A stretch of 64,000 nucleotides of DNA, taken from assembly GCA_039566865.1 (NCBI GenBank), contig CM076944.1:21970501-22034500 (forward strand), in the 5' to 3' direction. The stretch's first letter is position 1. Every line of letters begins with the position of its first letter. The translations under genes were made by a program, and so were the position numbers. Positions 37,401 to 52,400 of the stretch are shown piece by piece. The notes beneath the pieces were generated by a model. That model saw nothing but the letters and a program-made list of their open reading frames with translations, searched no databases and was not told the DNA's origin. This stretch comes from Aurelia coerulea (taxonomy: Eukaryota > Cnidaria > Scyphozoa > Semaeostomeae > Ulmaridae).

Positions 37401-40400
37401 GGGAAAGGTTGAGGAAAGGGTGGCATAAAGAAAGAGACCGAAGGTTTGTTAATGGCAGCGCAAGGATGGATGATCAGAGCGAAGTACATCAGGAAAATCA
37501 TAGACAAGGAGGAGATCGATTGAAAGTGCAGGATGTGTGATGAGCAGGATGAAACTGTAGCCCATGTTTTAGCGGAGTGCAAGATGTTGACGCAGTGTCC
37601 ACATAAAAACTGGAGACAGGATAAAGTGGCACAGGCCATACATTGGGAAATTTATAAAATGTATGGGTTACCAGCAAATGAGAAATGATACGATCACCGC
37701 ATTGAACCTATCATGGAAAATGAAGAAATCACAGTCATGTGGGATATGAAGACAGACAAATATATTGAGTGTTGTAGACCTGATATAGTCATCCGATGCA
37801 ATAAAAGCAGAAATGTTACATTGTAGACGTCGCTTGCCCGTTTGGTCCAAGAGTAAAACATTAGGAAAGAGTAAAGGAGAGAGACAAGGAGAAAAATACC
37901 AAGATTTGAAAAGGGAATTGAAGAGAATATGGCAGCGTCAGGAAATAGTCATCATCCCGATCATCATCGAGACATTAAGCACAGTAGTTAAAGACTTCGA
38001 ACTCTAGTTAAGAAAGTTAGACATCGCATCATGTTGAATTTCAGCATATTACAGAAAGCTTGTTTGTTGGGATCAGGAAGGGTCATTATGAAGGTTCTTA
38101 ATGTGAAGATACTTAAGGTCGTGGGACATGACTTGGTATTCAGTAATTTCATCCAGCAATAACATCAGAAGTTGTGATAACCTCAACAATAATAACAATA
38201 ATATTGAAATCGAAACATTGTGTTGCTTCAGCGCAGGTATACCTTGTGAAGGGAGGCGCAGGTATACCTTGTGAAGGGAGCAAGGATGCAAATTGTGTAG
38301 AAATTCTTCGTTAGAAGTTTGATGAACATCTTTCAAATATGGGGTTAAAAGTTTGAAAAGGAACCAGGAGAAACTGCTTCAAAATAGGGCTACTTAAGTA
38401 ACTCATTTCTTCCAAGAGGGCAACCGAGGCTCTTGAAGGGGGAGAAAAGAAGCATTGTGATTAGCCGTCCCAAAAATAGTGGGGAATTGCAATCCTCATC
38501 CAACAAAATGACGTCCTTTCACATTGGAAAGTAACAAATTGCCTTGAAACAGATAGCTTGATATTACAAATCATTCATACCTTTCTCCTCAGCTCTTCTA
38601 ACTCTTTCATCTTTGCTTCTTGTTCTAAACGCTCCATTTCCCTTGATAGAAAAGAAAACAATTTATGATCACGTATACCAACGGACACAAATATCAGGTA
38701 AGTGAAAAAATTATCCCCATTTGAAAGATCCCTATTTGAAAGACTACCACTCCCTGGATATCAAGACGATAATACTAGCACATGCATCATTCAATGGTGG
38801 ACATGTTCAAATCCATTTCAAATTCACCTAATTGAAATCGACCATTCCGTTTTGAAAATATAAGAGATTTTCTCGTGAAAGACCCTTCAGGAAACCTTCA
38901 AACAGGCCCAAAATCACGAAAAATTTCCTAATATTTCCGCCTTACAGCAATGATTTCTACACGTTATAGCAGGAGTTATCCTCTTGGGAGAATGAAATCA
39001 CCTGGAATAATATTATGTTCCCAGGGATAACAGTTTTATTCTGGATAGTAGAGACGCAAACTCACTTTCTGCGTTCTTCTTCTCGCCTGCGTTCCTCTTC
39101 TCGAATCCTTTCTTCTTCGATCCTCTTTGCCTCCAGCATTTGCTGATACAGAACTCTTGCTTTTCGACCACGTTCATACTGAAAAAAATCAAGAAACAAA
39201 TTCATAGCGCCATTAGCAAAAGTAATTTCAACCCGCATTAAACTGATAGCCAATAGAAAAGTGGCTTAAAATTCAGTGCAGTTTGGCAAAACGAAAAGAT
39301 CACTAGATCTTTGACAAGAAGCAATACCTCCGTTCTACTAAAGACCAATTTTTTGTGGGTTCTCCTTCACATACCTACCGGGTGAACCAGAAAAGAGTTC
39401 CCATTTATGAAAATTCGTATCATCAAGAGTACCGGATGGATTGGAATGAATCAATATTTGCTTGACAGCCAAAAGATCGAAGTATTTTTGTGATTTTTCT
39501 CGCCTTCTTACTAGCATTGGAAAAGTTGGAAAATTCAAATTTAGAAAAACTTGATGGTTCCAAAATGACTGAAAAAGGCCTAAAATACTTGATCAAATCA
39601 TGAAGGACTCATCGCTCAAAACAACAGAGAAAATACAATTTCTCATGGGCGAGAGAAATCCTCTGCACATTTATTGCCATGGGATTGAAAATCTTTAGTA
39701 TCTATTTGAAAACCTATGTCTTATTATCCTTGAGAGAGGCGAAACGCCCGTGCGTATTGTTCTGCGTGAGGAGAGTCCTAGCTATTAGATCAAGTGTTTT
39801 AGGCCCTTTTTCAATCATTTCGCAAACATGAAATTTTAGTAAAGTTGAATTTACCTATATTTGCAGTGCTCGTAAGAAGACGAGAAAAATCACAAAAATA
39901 CTTTGATCTTTTGGCTTTTAACAAGAATTGGAATCACTCAAATCCATGAAGTACCTGTGATCCTACGAATATTCGAAAGTGGGAACTTTTTTCTGTTTCA
40001 CCCGGCATATGTTCAGTAGACTCCTCTTTGTAAAACCAGTATAGTAACATTTCCTGTGCATTGTCCAGAGGAACAAGTGCAACTGGTTTGAAGATTGATT
40101 CCAAATCAGAATTTTACAGGAAATAAATGATTGTGCAAATGTGTGCGGTAAAAAGAAGATAGCATCTGCATCAAATGTATCAGTTGTATGTACGTTTGGA
40201 TAGAATTCTTAAATTTCACAAAATTAGCACCTCTAACGGACATCATGAAGCCTTAGCTATTGTGCTAAGGTCCACAATATAAAAAATTATGTCAGAAATA
40301 AGTGCCTTTGAAGATCTAGAAAACAAACTGAAATCATTGCGTATCAAAAAATTGGAATCTTACCTTTTGAATGACAATAACAGCCTTGCGTTGCTTTAAG

Positions 40401-43400
40401 TATCTTATTCGATAGAAGTGACACTGAAAGACAGTTGAAAGTGGTAAAACATCGATAGAAAAGTCTTCAGTCAGGAATATATTGATCAGCTGGCCTAACG
40501 AATATCTAATATTTACATTTTCTTTTGCATATTCAGCTAATGCAGGCAGGTTAAATGCAGCGTTAGAAATTTATTTATCTATTCCCCATTTCAATTAGGT
40601 AAACAGAAGGCATTGTCATTCTCTTCAGAGAACATGAATCAAGATCAGACATTTTCAAATTCTGAAACACAACAATAATTTTACTATCGGCAGTGCCAAG
40701 CAATAAGCAATTGTGCTAAAGGTGGCGCCACTGAATCGTTACCATGATCCTTTGCGTCACATCGTAAATCGACCAATTAAATAAATTGAAATTCTTTAGA
40801 TGCAAAGCATGGCGCAAAAGATTCCCTGACGCTAACTTTAGTGCAATCACATAATCTTGGCCAGCTTAAGTACTATATCCACTTCCAAACTTGTTTGTTT
40901 TCAAATAATATGTGAATGTTTAAGTTAGTCTTTGACTGTAAGAAAACGTTTTTCCTTTCCAAATATGTTGCGTACTATATTTTTCATGGCTGCCAAATAG
41001 GCCAAGATTTTTGTTGGCTTGTCTGAAATGTTTCGCCGATTTGAACTCTGAAATCTTCTCTTTTGAATTCTGAAGATTTGTTATGATAAGTTTCTGGTAA
41101 CAATATGCACAAAGATCGCTGTACATATTTTCAATGCAGTTCTCGTGTTCTTACCAATAGACAAGTTTTCAATTGCTTAGTTTTTGTATTTTTAACTCTT
41201 TCCTAATTACAGTACAATAGGTACACGGAATTACAAACATTACTATAGCAGAAGAAGCTCTTTTTTCAAGGAAGATCCAAGATCTCTCTCTTACGTTTCT
41301 TTGATGGAACAAACAATGACTGATTGATGGATCAAACAATGACTGATTGTTGATGAACAATGACTGATTGACGGGTCAAACAATAACTGATTGATCATCA
41401 ACAATGATTGAACTATACTGGATAGGCAAAAACATTCTTAGGCTTTTGAAAATTCCAATCGCGAAGATTACTTGAAACACTGGAGTGTATCAAAGTTTGG
41501 ATGATAGCCGAAAGGCTACGCTGAATTAACTTTTGTGGGTTTTCCTATCTCTTCGTCTGAGTACTGGACAAAAGGAAAATTAGAATATATGAAAGACGAT
41601 TACTTTAAAATGCATGAAAAATTCAGAAATAAGCAAGTACGTTTTATTTCCCACAATATTAACAATTGAATCTTTATCAAATTAACACTTCTTGTGAACT
41701 AATATTTCTGTAACTGCTTTCTTCTCTCTTTTTGGGGAGAATAAATGCATCAATGTCGTGCTACAAGCGAGGAGGTTCTTTATGATTTGATCCAGGTTCA
41801 GGCCATCCTTTTTCATCTACTGCGAATGATGGACTTTACCTCATTACTAGTTCTCATAAAAATATTAGAAATCACGAAGGTATTTCAGCCTCTCACAAAT
41901 CAACTAAGGCTTCATAGATTCAAATCTATGCAGTAGCTTTCAAAATATGGGTGAATCCGAAACCTTTCGTTTTTAAACATTTTGTTGAATGTTTCTGGAA
42001 ATATTTCCGTCTCTGCTCAGTCTTATATTTTCAGAATTTCGTAGACTTAGAATTACACATAAGAAACAAGGCTAAATCTAGTCAGCTTACCTTGTAGACT
42101 TTCTGGATCATAACAATTGCTGCTTTGATTCGCAAAAACCTCTTCCTCACAGCGTATGACCACAGTCGATTGTTGATTACTTTAGCAACTTCTTTCAGCC
42201 ATTTATTCCTCTCAATCTCCAGCTCTGATTCTAATTTGTCTTTCAAGAACACCTTTAAATAAAGAATGAACATGCGCCTCATCAATGTGCACGAGTACAC
42301 GAGCGTAGCTTGTAGGTATAAAATCCCATCATCGCATGTGGTACTGGTATTGATTACCTTACCCATAGCAAAAAAACTCGCAAACGTCTGGACATCGATT
42401 TTTCTTTTAACTTTCACAAATTTTCAGCTATTTTTTGGGTCTATTTTATGAGGTCAAGAAAGATTGACTTATTTTAATTCGCATCTTCAGGATTTTCGTT
42501 TGGTTGAAATTTAGGGCATATCAATCTTTGGGTAGAAGCATAATCTACTCAAACGAGCATCCATGTCCGTGATTGTATTTATTGTCCATGATAACAATCC
42601 CTTCATGGCAAATTGTGCTTTATTTTCAGGCAAACTATTCCCAATCATCTGCTCGCAACAAACGAACAAACCCAATATTTACATCAACATAAACTGTGTA
42701 GCGCAAGATTGGGAGACATTCTATCGGGGGATTGCTCATTTTTGGCCTACCGATCTAAATTTCTAAACCATGTTTTTGTGACCGCTTTCTAAAAAGTCTC
42801 CCTTAGTGTAAATTGGTGAGTTGGGAAAATGTATCCACTGTTTTAAAAATCGTACAAGAACAGCTATGCAACCAATGTGTAAGTTTTTAATTAGGGTTCA
42901 ATTTAATTTGTGAGATTTTTCGCATAATTCTAGGTGCATTGTTTCTTTTTGAAATCTGCATTTAGCTAAACTCATATTTCTCTATTTGCGAAAACGAAAC
43001 AAAAAAAAAACGGGCTGCTAATCACTATGTAAATTTTGACTTTTTATACTACCGGGTGAGTCAGAAAAAAGAATCCCCGTTTGAAAGGTCACGGCTCCCT
43101 GGATATCAAGACAATGATATCGGCAAATATATAGTTTTATGGTAGAAATGTTCAAATCTACTACAAAATTTACCTAACTGAAAGCGGCTACTCCATTCTG
43201 AAATTATGAGGGATTTTCTCCAGAAAGCCTCTTCAAAAAGCCTTCAAAACGTGCCCAAAATCATGAGCAGATTTTCCTGACCTTTCTGCCTTACAATGCC
43301 TTACAGCAATGACTTGTGAACGCTTTAGAACGTGCTATCCTCTTGGGAGGATGAACAAGTCCTCCCCCTGGTATCGATGACCTATTCAGGGGGATTCCAT

Positions 43401-46400
43401 TCCCCCAAGAGGACAAAATACACGAATTTATGTCAGTGTCATCAGTTTTGAGAAGGAAAATTTGCTCATTGTTTTCATTCGTTTTGCAAGTTTTTAGAAG
43501 GGGCTTTCTGCAGAAAATCACCCATATCAATGGGAAGGAATGGCCAATTAAAGGGGCTGGGTCACGTAACCGTAAACAAATCTGTTATCTTTATAATCTA
43601 TATTGTTGCCCGTACGCGCCGGCACGCGCCCATTGTGTTATGCACAGATTTTGGTGGATGGGGTGAATCCACAATAAATTACTTCTAAAAATCCATCAAT
43701 ATCTTTGCAATCTTACAACATATGGTTGTTTCGTTAGTTTCTCTCTAAAGTTCAAGAGTTCATCTTAAAAATAGCACTTTCATTTTGAGAAAAATAGTGG
43801 AAAATCTCTGTGATATGGCCTGTCAAAACATAAGATCCTTTTGGATGATTACAAAGTCCGTCCTGAGCTAAGCAAGCATAAGAAAATCTGAATATTGATT
43901 TCTTCATAACCCCAAATGATCGTTGTGATGCTGTTTTTAGCAACAGTCAGAGAGATGAGTGTTGCTGCTCAAGTCGCCTTCAATAGCAAATCAAGCGCCA
44001 TGAATAACGACAAGAATCGCCCGAAAAGTGATATTTTGATCTTCATGTCAAACGAAGATGATACGCAACAAATAAAAATATATTACCCCCAGTTCGCTTG
44101 GTTCATACATGATGCATCTGTCTCAAATTAGATCTCATGTGAGATTAACGATAACGCAAAATTACTTATGCAGGACTCTGCAGAACGTCTCTATTCGCGG
44201 ACATCTAATTTGAGACAAGCAGTCACGAAGATAACATCTGTGCAGAATCATATGCATGAAGATGTTTTAGTTCAGTGTGATCATGTGCCTTCCCCCAGTC
44301 AATGGCGCCATTATTTGCTGGGATTCTGCACCTTTCCTCTCAACTTCACCTACGACGTTTGCATCTTTGCATCTGTAGCTGTGTATGAGGGGGTCCTTCT
44401 ACCTGATGGTGATGCTGCGAATGCTAGCCTCTGTGCAGGCCGCCTGTTACATCATTCTCTAAAGTTGACTTATTTGCATAATGAGTACTATTAACAAGTG
44501 GCTAATGATGCGTTCGTTCTAGATAACAATTGTTTTAACATAATTAGGCTGCTAATGAAGTCAAGAACGTGCCAATTCTGGTTAAATTTCTTGCTGTGCC
44601 AGGATAAACATCACGGTAATGTATCCATCTTACGGTGTCAAATCTGTCTAACATGAAATATGCCGACGTCAAATTTTTCTATCGGATCGCGGGAAACTTC
44701 TGTCTTGTGTGCGCTTTATGTGCGCTTTCTTTATTTCAGTGCCAATTAGCAGCGGTAAAACGTTAATCAATTGCTTTAACGAGCGTGACGGACTTTCTTT
44801 CTTCTTTCTTCCTTTCTTTCTTTCTTTCTTTCTGACTTTCTGACTTTCTGACTGACCCGAAGCCCCCTCTTAGATTACAAAGTTGGACTTTGTAAACTGC
44901 AAAATCGTCGTTTTGAAAGAAATTTGTTTACTTTACGTGACCCAGCCCCCCTTTAAGGCCGGGTAAATTACTGAACCTACTGAATATGTTGGCAATAAAA
45001 CAAGACAGTTTTCAATATCATTGCTTTGATATTCATGGAGCAATGGCCTTCCAAGCGGGGATCCTTTTTTCTGACTCACCCGGTAGCATTGACGAGAGTG
45101 TACAATTAAATTGCAACAGTTTACATACTATTAGAAAGCAATGCCGGACCAAAGACTGAAATCATACTGTATCATTTTAATGGTTGAAAAGTCAATTTAA
45201 TAGTGCAACTCATTGAATGCAACGCAACGCAAGACTATGGAAGCAAGTTTTTGGGAATACAATTTTTGTGACTCACCCGCTAGTTCATAATAACAAACTG
45301 AGCAATTTATTTCGGACTTTCGTAATTTCGTTATGAAGTAAATCGTCTGGCATAAGTTTCACCTACATTTCACATCTTAAAAATGAAGGAAAATGCTGTA
45401 ATAGGTACTGTAGTGTTTTACTTTTTGGCAAATGTTAGTAATTAGAAGTTTGCAGCTGCATACGACGCAGGCTGCAGAGGACAGCGAACAAGGGAGCTGG
45501 ACGATTCCTGCCACCGACCCTGGCTAATTCTAACAAAGTCTAAGCAAAGAGGAAGAAGAAGTTTCAGCTCTTTGAAAATCAACCAAGGGGGTGAAGTATC
45601 CCATTCGGATCGTAATGTGGAATGAAATGTCTTTGCATTGTGAACGATTCGTGTATTCAATCTTGAGCTACATATACCCCCTGTAGTTTTGCTTGATATA
45701 ATTCTTTCTCATCATCGTTATTCGAAGCACTTCCAATTTGCAACAACGAACATTTTATGGAAAGGGAAGCCCAGTGGTGTTTCTCTGGTGGCAAAACAAA
45801 CTTACTCGTGTTTCCACCGTGCTTCTAAAAATCTGGAGGTCTCTCAGCTAAAAGACTATGATTATTTCACAAATAGTTCCAAGGAGGTAAAAGTACTGAC
45901 CTTTGTTTTCCCAAGCCTGTAGAATTCATTGTTTTGATCAAGGTGTTTAAGTACGTGGAGGCAATTTTCTTTCGCATCGTCAATTGAAGTCTTTTTAAAG
46001 AACAGTGCTTTGTATCTGCAACGTACATTGATATCATTAAAATGATGGTTATCCTTTATAGTATCCGTTTTAGAATGTTGTTTTAAGAAATTTGACACTT
46101 TGTCGACTGAATAGGGGGTCATCTATTCAGCTGAGCAAGACCAAACATTCTCTGCAAGCTGTGCACATCCAGGAAATCAAGCCTTAACGGTAAACAGAAA
46201 CTGTTTGAGGCACAGGTTTTCAATGAACATTTGTAATTACCCCCCTTTCATGACTTCCTTCAAGAGTTTCAATCCATGGCAGTGGCGGACACTTTGCCAA
46301 ATATTGAGGGGGGGGGGCAAGTTATTGTTTAAGTTAAAAAGCATTGTTTTTTCTATTGTTTTCGATCTTTGTTTTAGCCAACATTGGGGGGGGGGGGGCA

Positions 46401-49400
46401 TCGCACCCCCTCGCCCCCCAGGTGTCCGCCACTGCATGGTATTGTCCAATGAAGTCAAGATTACCCAGATACTTCGTTTCGTACTAGGTGAGCCAGGAAA
46501 AATGTCAAAATTTTGAATATTTATTAAGACCAAGACTACTGAATGGATTGGAATAAAACCTTATTATAGATCAAAGTATTCGTGTGATTTTTCTCACGTA
46601 CACGCTTTTGATTTTCTCATGTGCAGAAAAAAATAGTTAAATTTTACTTCGCGAAAATTTTTGGTTGCAAAATGCTTCAAAGATCGCCTAAAATACTTGA
46701 TCAAATCATAAGAAATTTCCTTTTTTGAACAATACGCAAGGGCATCTCATCTCTCTCAAGAGTTATAGGAAACAGATTTTCCACGTATCTATAACACGTG
46801 AAAAATCATAGTTCAATTTTTTGCTATTTCATCAAATGTTTTGGCCCTTTATCAGGCAATTCGCTACTGAGAAAGTTTCGCTTAGTCAAATTTGCCTATA
46901 TTTTCAGTGCCCTATAAACATGCAAAAAAGTTACACAAATAGTTCAATCTCTCAGTTATCAAGCAGAATTCGATTTATTCCAATGCATCCAATACTGTTG
47001 GTGTCATGAATTTTCAAATGTGGGAACCTTTCCGGCACACCAGGCAGGATTTCTAACGCCAGCTTTAATCAGGCTACACAATCAAGATCGAATGTGACAA
47101 CTTAGTTGATCAAATTTCAAAGATTCTTGCATTGACTTATCGACGAGGAAATTGTTGGTAAGGGGCTTGTATGGGAACGGGAATTCCTCGTTTAATTCTG
47201 GTCCATACTTTACTTGCCACTGAAATAAAAACTCAATATAATTGTTTCTTTCAGAAACAGAATTTAAATTTGAATGGACAGTAAATCATGGACCAGAATT
47301 GAACGTGGAATTCTCGTTGCCATACAAACCCTTTAGCAAGTCTTCACACCCAAAGTTAGCCTTTGAGTGATAGCTCAACATGCAAATTTTGAACATCAGC
47401 CATGTACTTTTTATCCCCCAGCCGGCCAAAGGTGTCAACTTCGTTTTGACTAACCCTGTTTGATACAGAATTCAGTCCATCTGTGAAGCTATCTGTTGTT
47501 TTCAAAACAATGGTAATTCGCTGGACCCCATTATCAAAAAAACTCAACATTCCTATGGTAAAAAGGTTCAAACAAACACAATTTTGAGGGGAATTCTATA
47601 CTAAGTGCAAATTGTGGCTTCGGAAGACGTGCAAAAGGAAGTTTATGATGGAAATTCAAGAAATCTGAAAATGCATACAAAAAAACTTTGAAATCTAACT
47701 GTTAAATATCTCAGCGGGGACACTCAGCACATGCACATACCGGGAGGTAAGTCCGATAGTTCTGGGTTAGAATATTGCCGAAAGTGATATATTTTTGTCT
47801 AAATAAACTAAGATTATGTTCATGATATTTTTGGCATCAATTAATGTCAAACTGATATTTCTGGTTTCATCAGAGGCAATCCTGACCGCTGAAGTGATAT
47901 TTTTGGGTTCGTGAACATTTCTGGGATTGACCCGTATGCGTGTGTGCTGAGTGTCCCCTTGGGATAAATATGCACCTTTTAGCAAAATCCTGATACGTTC
48001 TTCTGACAGGAAAACCTGCTTTTCTGATCTTGACTGTTTCAAGCATACCACTGTATTTCAACTGATTCAAAACAAGGTCGGGTTCGAAGATATTCATCAC
48101 CTGTCAATCAAGTAAGCTTTTTTAAATGGGAAAGGTACAACAGACAGAGGATGTAATAAGCGCTTTGCAAGAGAGTACTGACATACCGTATGCTAGCCAA
48201 CCATGCCACCAGCAGTAGCAATCCCACCATGTACCAGGTGAGTACAAAATGTGCCACCCATTTCAAAAGTCATAACTCACACATTATTGCAAATATAAAA
48301 AATCTGAGAAGAATTTCAAGGCGAGAGACCTTCAACTTAGATTTAGGTAACTTGCTGAAAATTTTGATTTAAACATCCTGGTAAACCCCACGCAATTTGA
48401 AAGGAGTGATGGTCTTACTTTGAGAGAATTTCATCCATAGTTGGGCAATTCTTTCGAATTCATTGTCTTGGGTGACGAAGGTAGCGCCTTGAAGACCGTG
48501 ACATATTTGCAAAGTAACGTAGGGAGTAGCAATTGTTTTAAAACGGCGTGGTCTTTTTGCTGCATGCTTCAAGGATATTGCTTTGATTCTGAAATGTTTT
48601 GTTTTAAAACGGCGTGGTCTTTTTGCTGCTTGCTTCCAGGAAAATGTTTTGATTCTGAACAAAGCAACAAACCACTACGCAGAGCAGTAGTGATCCTGTT
48701 ACCACAAATGAAGGACAAGATCTGGGTTATATGTACGAGATGTTTTCATGTTTGAAATAAGACAAGAAAGAAAAACACCAAAAAAGCAGAGCACCAGCTG
48801 ATTTAGGCCACAGCTTCCGACGAAAGGAACTCGAAATGTTTATGGACCAAGGACTACGATCATTTTGCTTATGATGGCAGATATCTTCAATGGAAAGATA
48901 GATAGCAAATGATAGGTAATATGGATTTGTGTTGGACACCGAGTTCCTCTTGTTGGACATGTGGGTTAACAACTCAACGATGAGAGTCTGGAAACTTTTC
49001 TTGTTGGTTCTGAAAACTGGCAGGCAAGGAGAATGCTGTCTATCAAAATTTAAATGACCTTTTCTGATGGACAACGGCAATGAATGCTATTTTTATCATT
49101 TTCAGTAACTCGTAAATAAGCATTACAGTAGGGTCTACAAGGTAAAATGGACAAGTAGGGTCTACAAGGTAAAATGGATGAGCTTGGGGTGGAATGGAAA
49201 GGCAAAAGAATTGAATGTATTCTTTAAAACGTTTATTCACAGCTTCACAGCTTTTGAACCATCCTCCTTGATGTTGTGTTGTAAACGCTGACTTGACAGT
49301 TAAAACTGTTGTCCGGCTGTCATCATTTACCCATTTTACCCCCTGCAGACCCTCTGCAACAATGTGTAGGCAATTTTACATCCACTATTGATTTGGAAAG

Positions 49401-52400
49401 CACATTACGGTTGTATTGATTTGTGCATATTTTTCATGAGATGCAGCACTTGGATAAAGAAATGTCTATGTTGTTTCCTATCCTTTGCTTTGATTTTCAT
49501 TCTTCAACATCACTTGGAAGGAGGGCATTATTTGGAAGGCAATCATTTCTATGAAGCTATCCTTAATCTTCTGGTAGAATCAAATTTCAAACATCAGTTA
49601 TGTGCAGCAAGGAGTTAGGTTTCAGGTCATGGCCTGTTCCTGTTTTTTCCTCGCGTGACTTTACAAAATGCCCATATGAATCACAAAAGCTCAAATTCTT
49701 GATACAGCCTATGGTTTGGAGGGGTGAGGAGGGGTAAAGGCTTATCAATTTTTCACTGTTTATTTTTTGTTAAATCTTTGATGAAAATCATCAAGAGCCC
49801 ATCAAGGTAAAAGTGGGTGAACTGGATTTCAGTGGATAAAGGTTAACTAACAAGGATCTGCAGGGGTAAAATGGGTAGGCTGGGGGCAAATGATTAACGT
49901 TGGTGGCAGGAAAGGGTAGATCATAAACTGTCAAGCCATGTTCAGTTGCAGCCAAAGAAACTCTGTGAAAAACAATTTTTACCAAATGTATCCACATTTG
50001 TCCTTCTTATCCATTTTATTCCAAGGTTACACCTGCAGACCTTACAAAAAGTCACAAGTACTGGTATATCAAAATTCCAAATGACCAACTAGATATATTA
50101 CACAGCTTTGGCCAAAGAAAATGTTTGGTGGCTAGAAATTTTGGTGATTCTTGTCTATTTTATCAAGTAACACCCACGCATTCAAACCTTTCACCTTTAC
50201 ACTGGCAGCCCCATTCCTTGGCAAATTTATGCAAAAAGAAACATTTTTTATGCAACCAAAGCCTAAGAATCCCACTATTTTCCATGGGGCATGCTCTCTA
50301 TCATGAATCAGAGCTATTGTCTTAGCAGATCGAATTCAGAATAATGTTCAGACTGTTTCAGAATGTGAAAGCATTCAAAATTTCAATGTTGTGATGATGC
50401 AATTGCAACTTTCTTACCATCTTCATATTATCAGAACAAAATCATCAGTATCAATTACTAGATTACATTACAAAGCTTTCGATATATTCTAATAGTTTTT
50501 CATTTAATGATTCATTTGCAACAGTCCTGTTCCATCAGTTATCAATCAGCATTCTTGTCTTTGTTGTGTCATTTAATAATTCAAGGTTTGGGGTTGATAA
50601 TAGATAATCTTGTTCTTTCTGTGGGTCCTAAACTGAAACGCAGATACAACATTAACAACCTATCAATAAAGTCTCCTGTATAGCAAATCTCATCCAATCT
50701 CATAGCCAATTTCATGTCCAAAAAGAGAATCAGCAAAGAAATGGGAGCTACCTGTACGAGCTTAAATCAGAGGAGTATACCCTGCTCCAGAACAATAAAT
50801 TTAACGGCAAATGATTACAGTAAGCTTTGTATTTGTAGGCAACATAATAAAAGCTGATGATTGTTTTGTACAAGTCAGCATTGATAACATTATTCTTCTA
50901 CGTAAACCTCCTATTCCTAGGCCAGAACTTCTCTTTTAGTCCGAAGAACATCAGCAACAATGCAAGTTTATGGTTGTTTACATTTAGGCCAAGCCCAGCA
51001 CAAAAATTGCCATTAATCTTCTTGATTTGGTGACCTAGTGGTAAGCCAGTAGTAGTAGTAGTAGTAATTTATTTTAAGTGCGCTGGTAGGGTTTCTAGCT
51101 ATTTAAAGCTAATCTAGGCCCACTATGCATGCCGCATCCAGGCATGGGACCCCTAGTTTAACGTCCCTTCCGAAGGACGGCGCGAGGTGAGTTGCGAAGT
51201 CAGGCCTCAGAGGTCACCCATCCGGAGTCTGACCTCACTCGACCGAGCTTAACTTCAGTCACCTGACGGAAACTGTTTAAGCCACTCGGCCACTCACCCG
51301 CAAGAGCACTTCAAAATAATCCAATTTCCGAGAAAAACAAATGAACTTCGAATGCGATATATTCAACCAGGCTTAACGCTTGTTTTCTGACTAAAACGCA
51401 GACAAGTTTGTGAAAGGAAGCACGTAAAGTTAACGAAGATTACACGGTCATGGCTCTCGGGTAACAATTGCCTTTGAAAACTGGGGGGGGCGGCAAAGGC
51501 TACAGCAAAACAGTCAACATTTTCAGAAACTCTTACAGCTGTTACGTTCTATCTGCAAATTAAGAATTCCTGTCTTAGTTTAGAGAATATTGGCCTTTGA
51601 AATTTCATTAGCTAAATTTAGGCCAACAAAAGTGGATTTTCTTGACAGTACCAGCCCAAATTCGAGACGAGAAAACTAAAAGTTTATTTTGTCAACAATT
51701 GGTAAAACGTGGCAAAATAGGACAAAATAACACATCGAGAGCTCAAAAACTTTGAACGAAATGTCAATGAAACCAAGGACAAATGCTAAATTTACGAAAA
51801 AGTCTGCTTACCTGCTGTACAGCATCATGAGTTTGTAAACGGAGTTTCCCACGGCATTTGAAAAATATGAAAAACCAGGAAACTTTGAGTCCCAAAATCC
51901 TCACAGAAGTTGAAGGACCAAAGATGCAGCTATTGTGTTCGATCTCGATATTTTGCCTTGGGGCACTTGGGACGCCTGCTGGCGCCATTTATCGCAAAAA
52001 TTCACTGCATCACAGCTTTCTTGCAACAGGGGCCAGAAGTGATGTCAGAATTCAGGCTTGGTGTTGTCGGGCGTGAAGATAGCATTGATATCAAACATAT
52101 TAGAGAAATTTGTTCGTGTTTTTGAGACGTTTTAGGTTTTTGAAGCGACTTTCTCGAGAAAATCCCTTGTAAAATCTGAAACGGAGTGACTGGTTTCAGC
52201 CAGAACAAAATTCTAAAAACAATTTAGCATGTTGGCTATTCAATCAGATATTGCAAAACATTGTTGCTTTGATATTTTGGCAGCAGTAGCCTTTCAAATG
52301 GTGTGCATTTTTCTGATTCACCCGCTGAAATAGACAACACAATAAAGGAATGAAATTATGCCACTTACCTTTGCATTGTTCGGTTTGATGCATCGAACAA

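Noticed and set aside
44168..44494. 108-codon ORF as a gene nested in an intron
   Set aside because: No family resemblance, and it lies within a TTAA-flanked inverted-end element.
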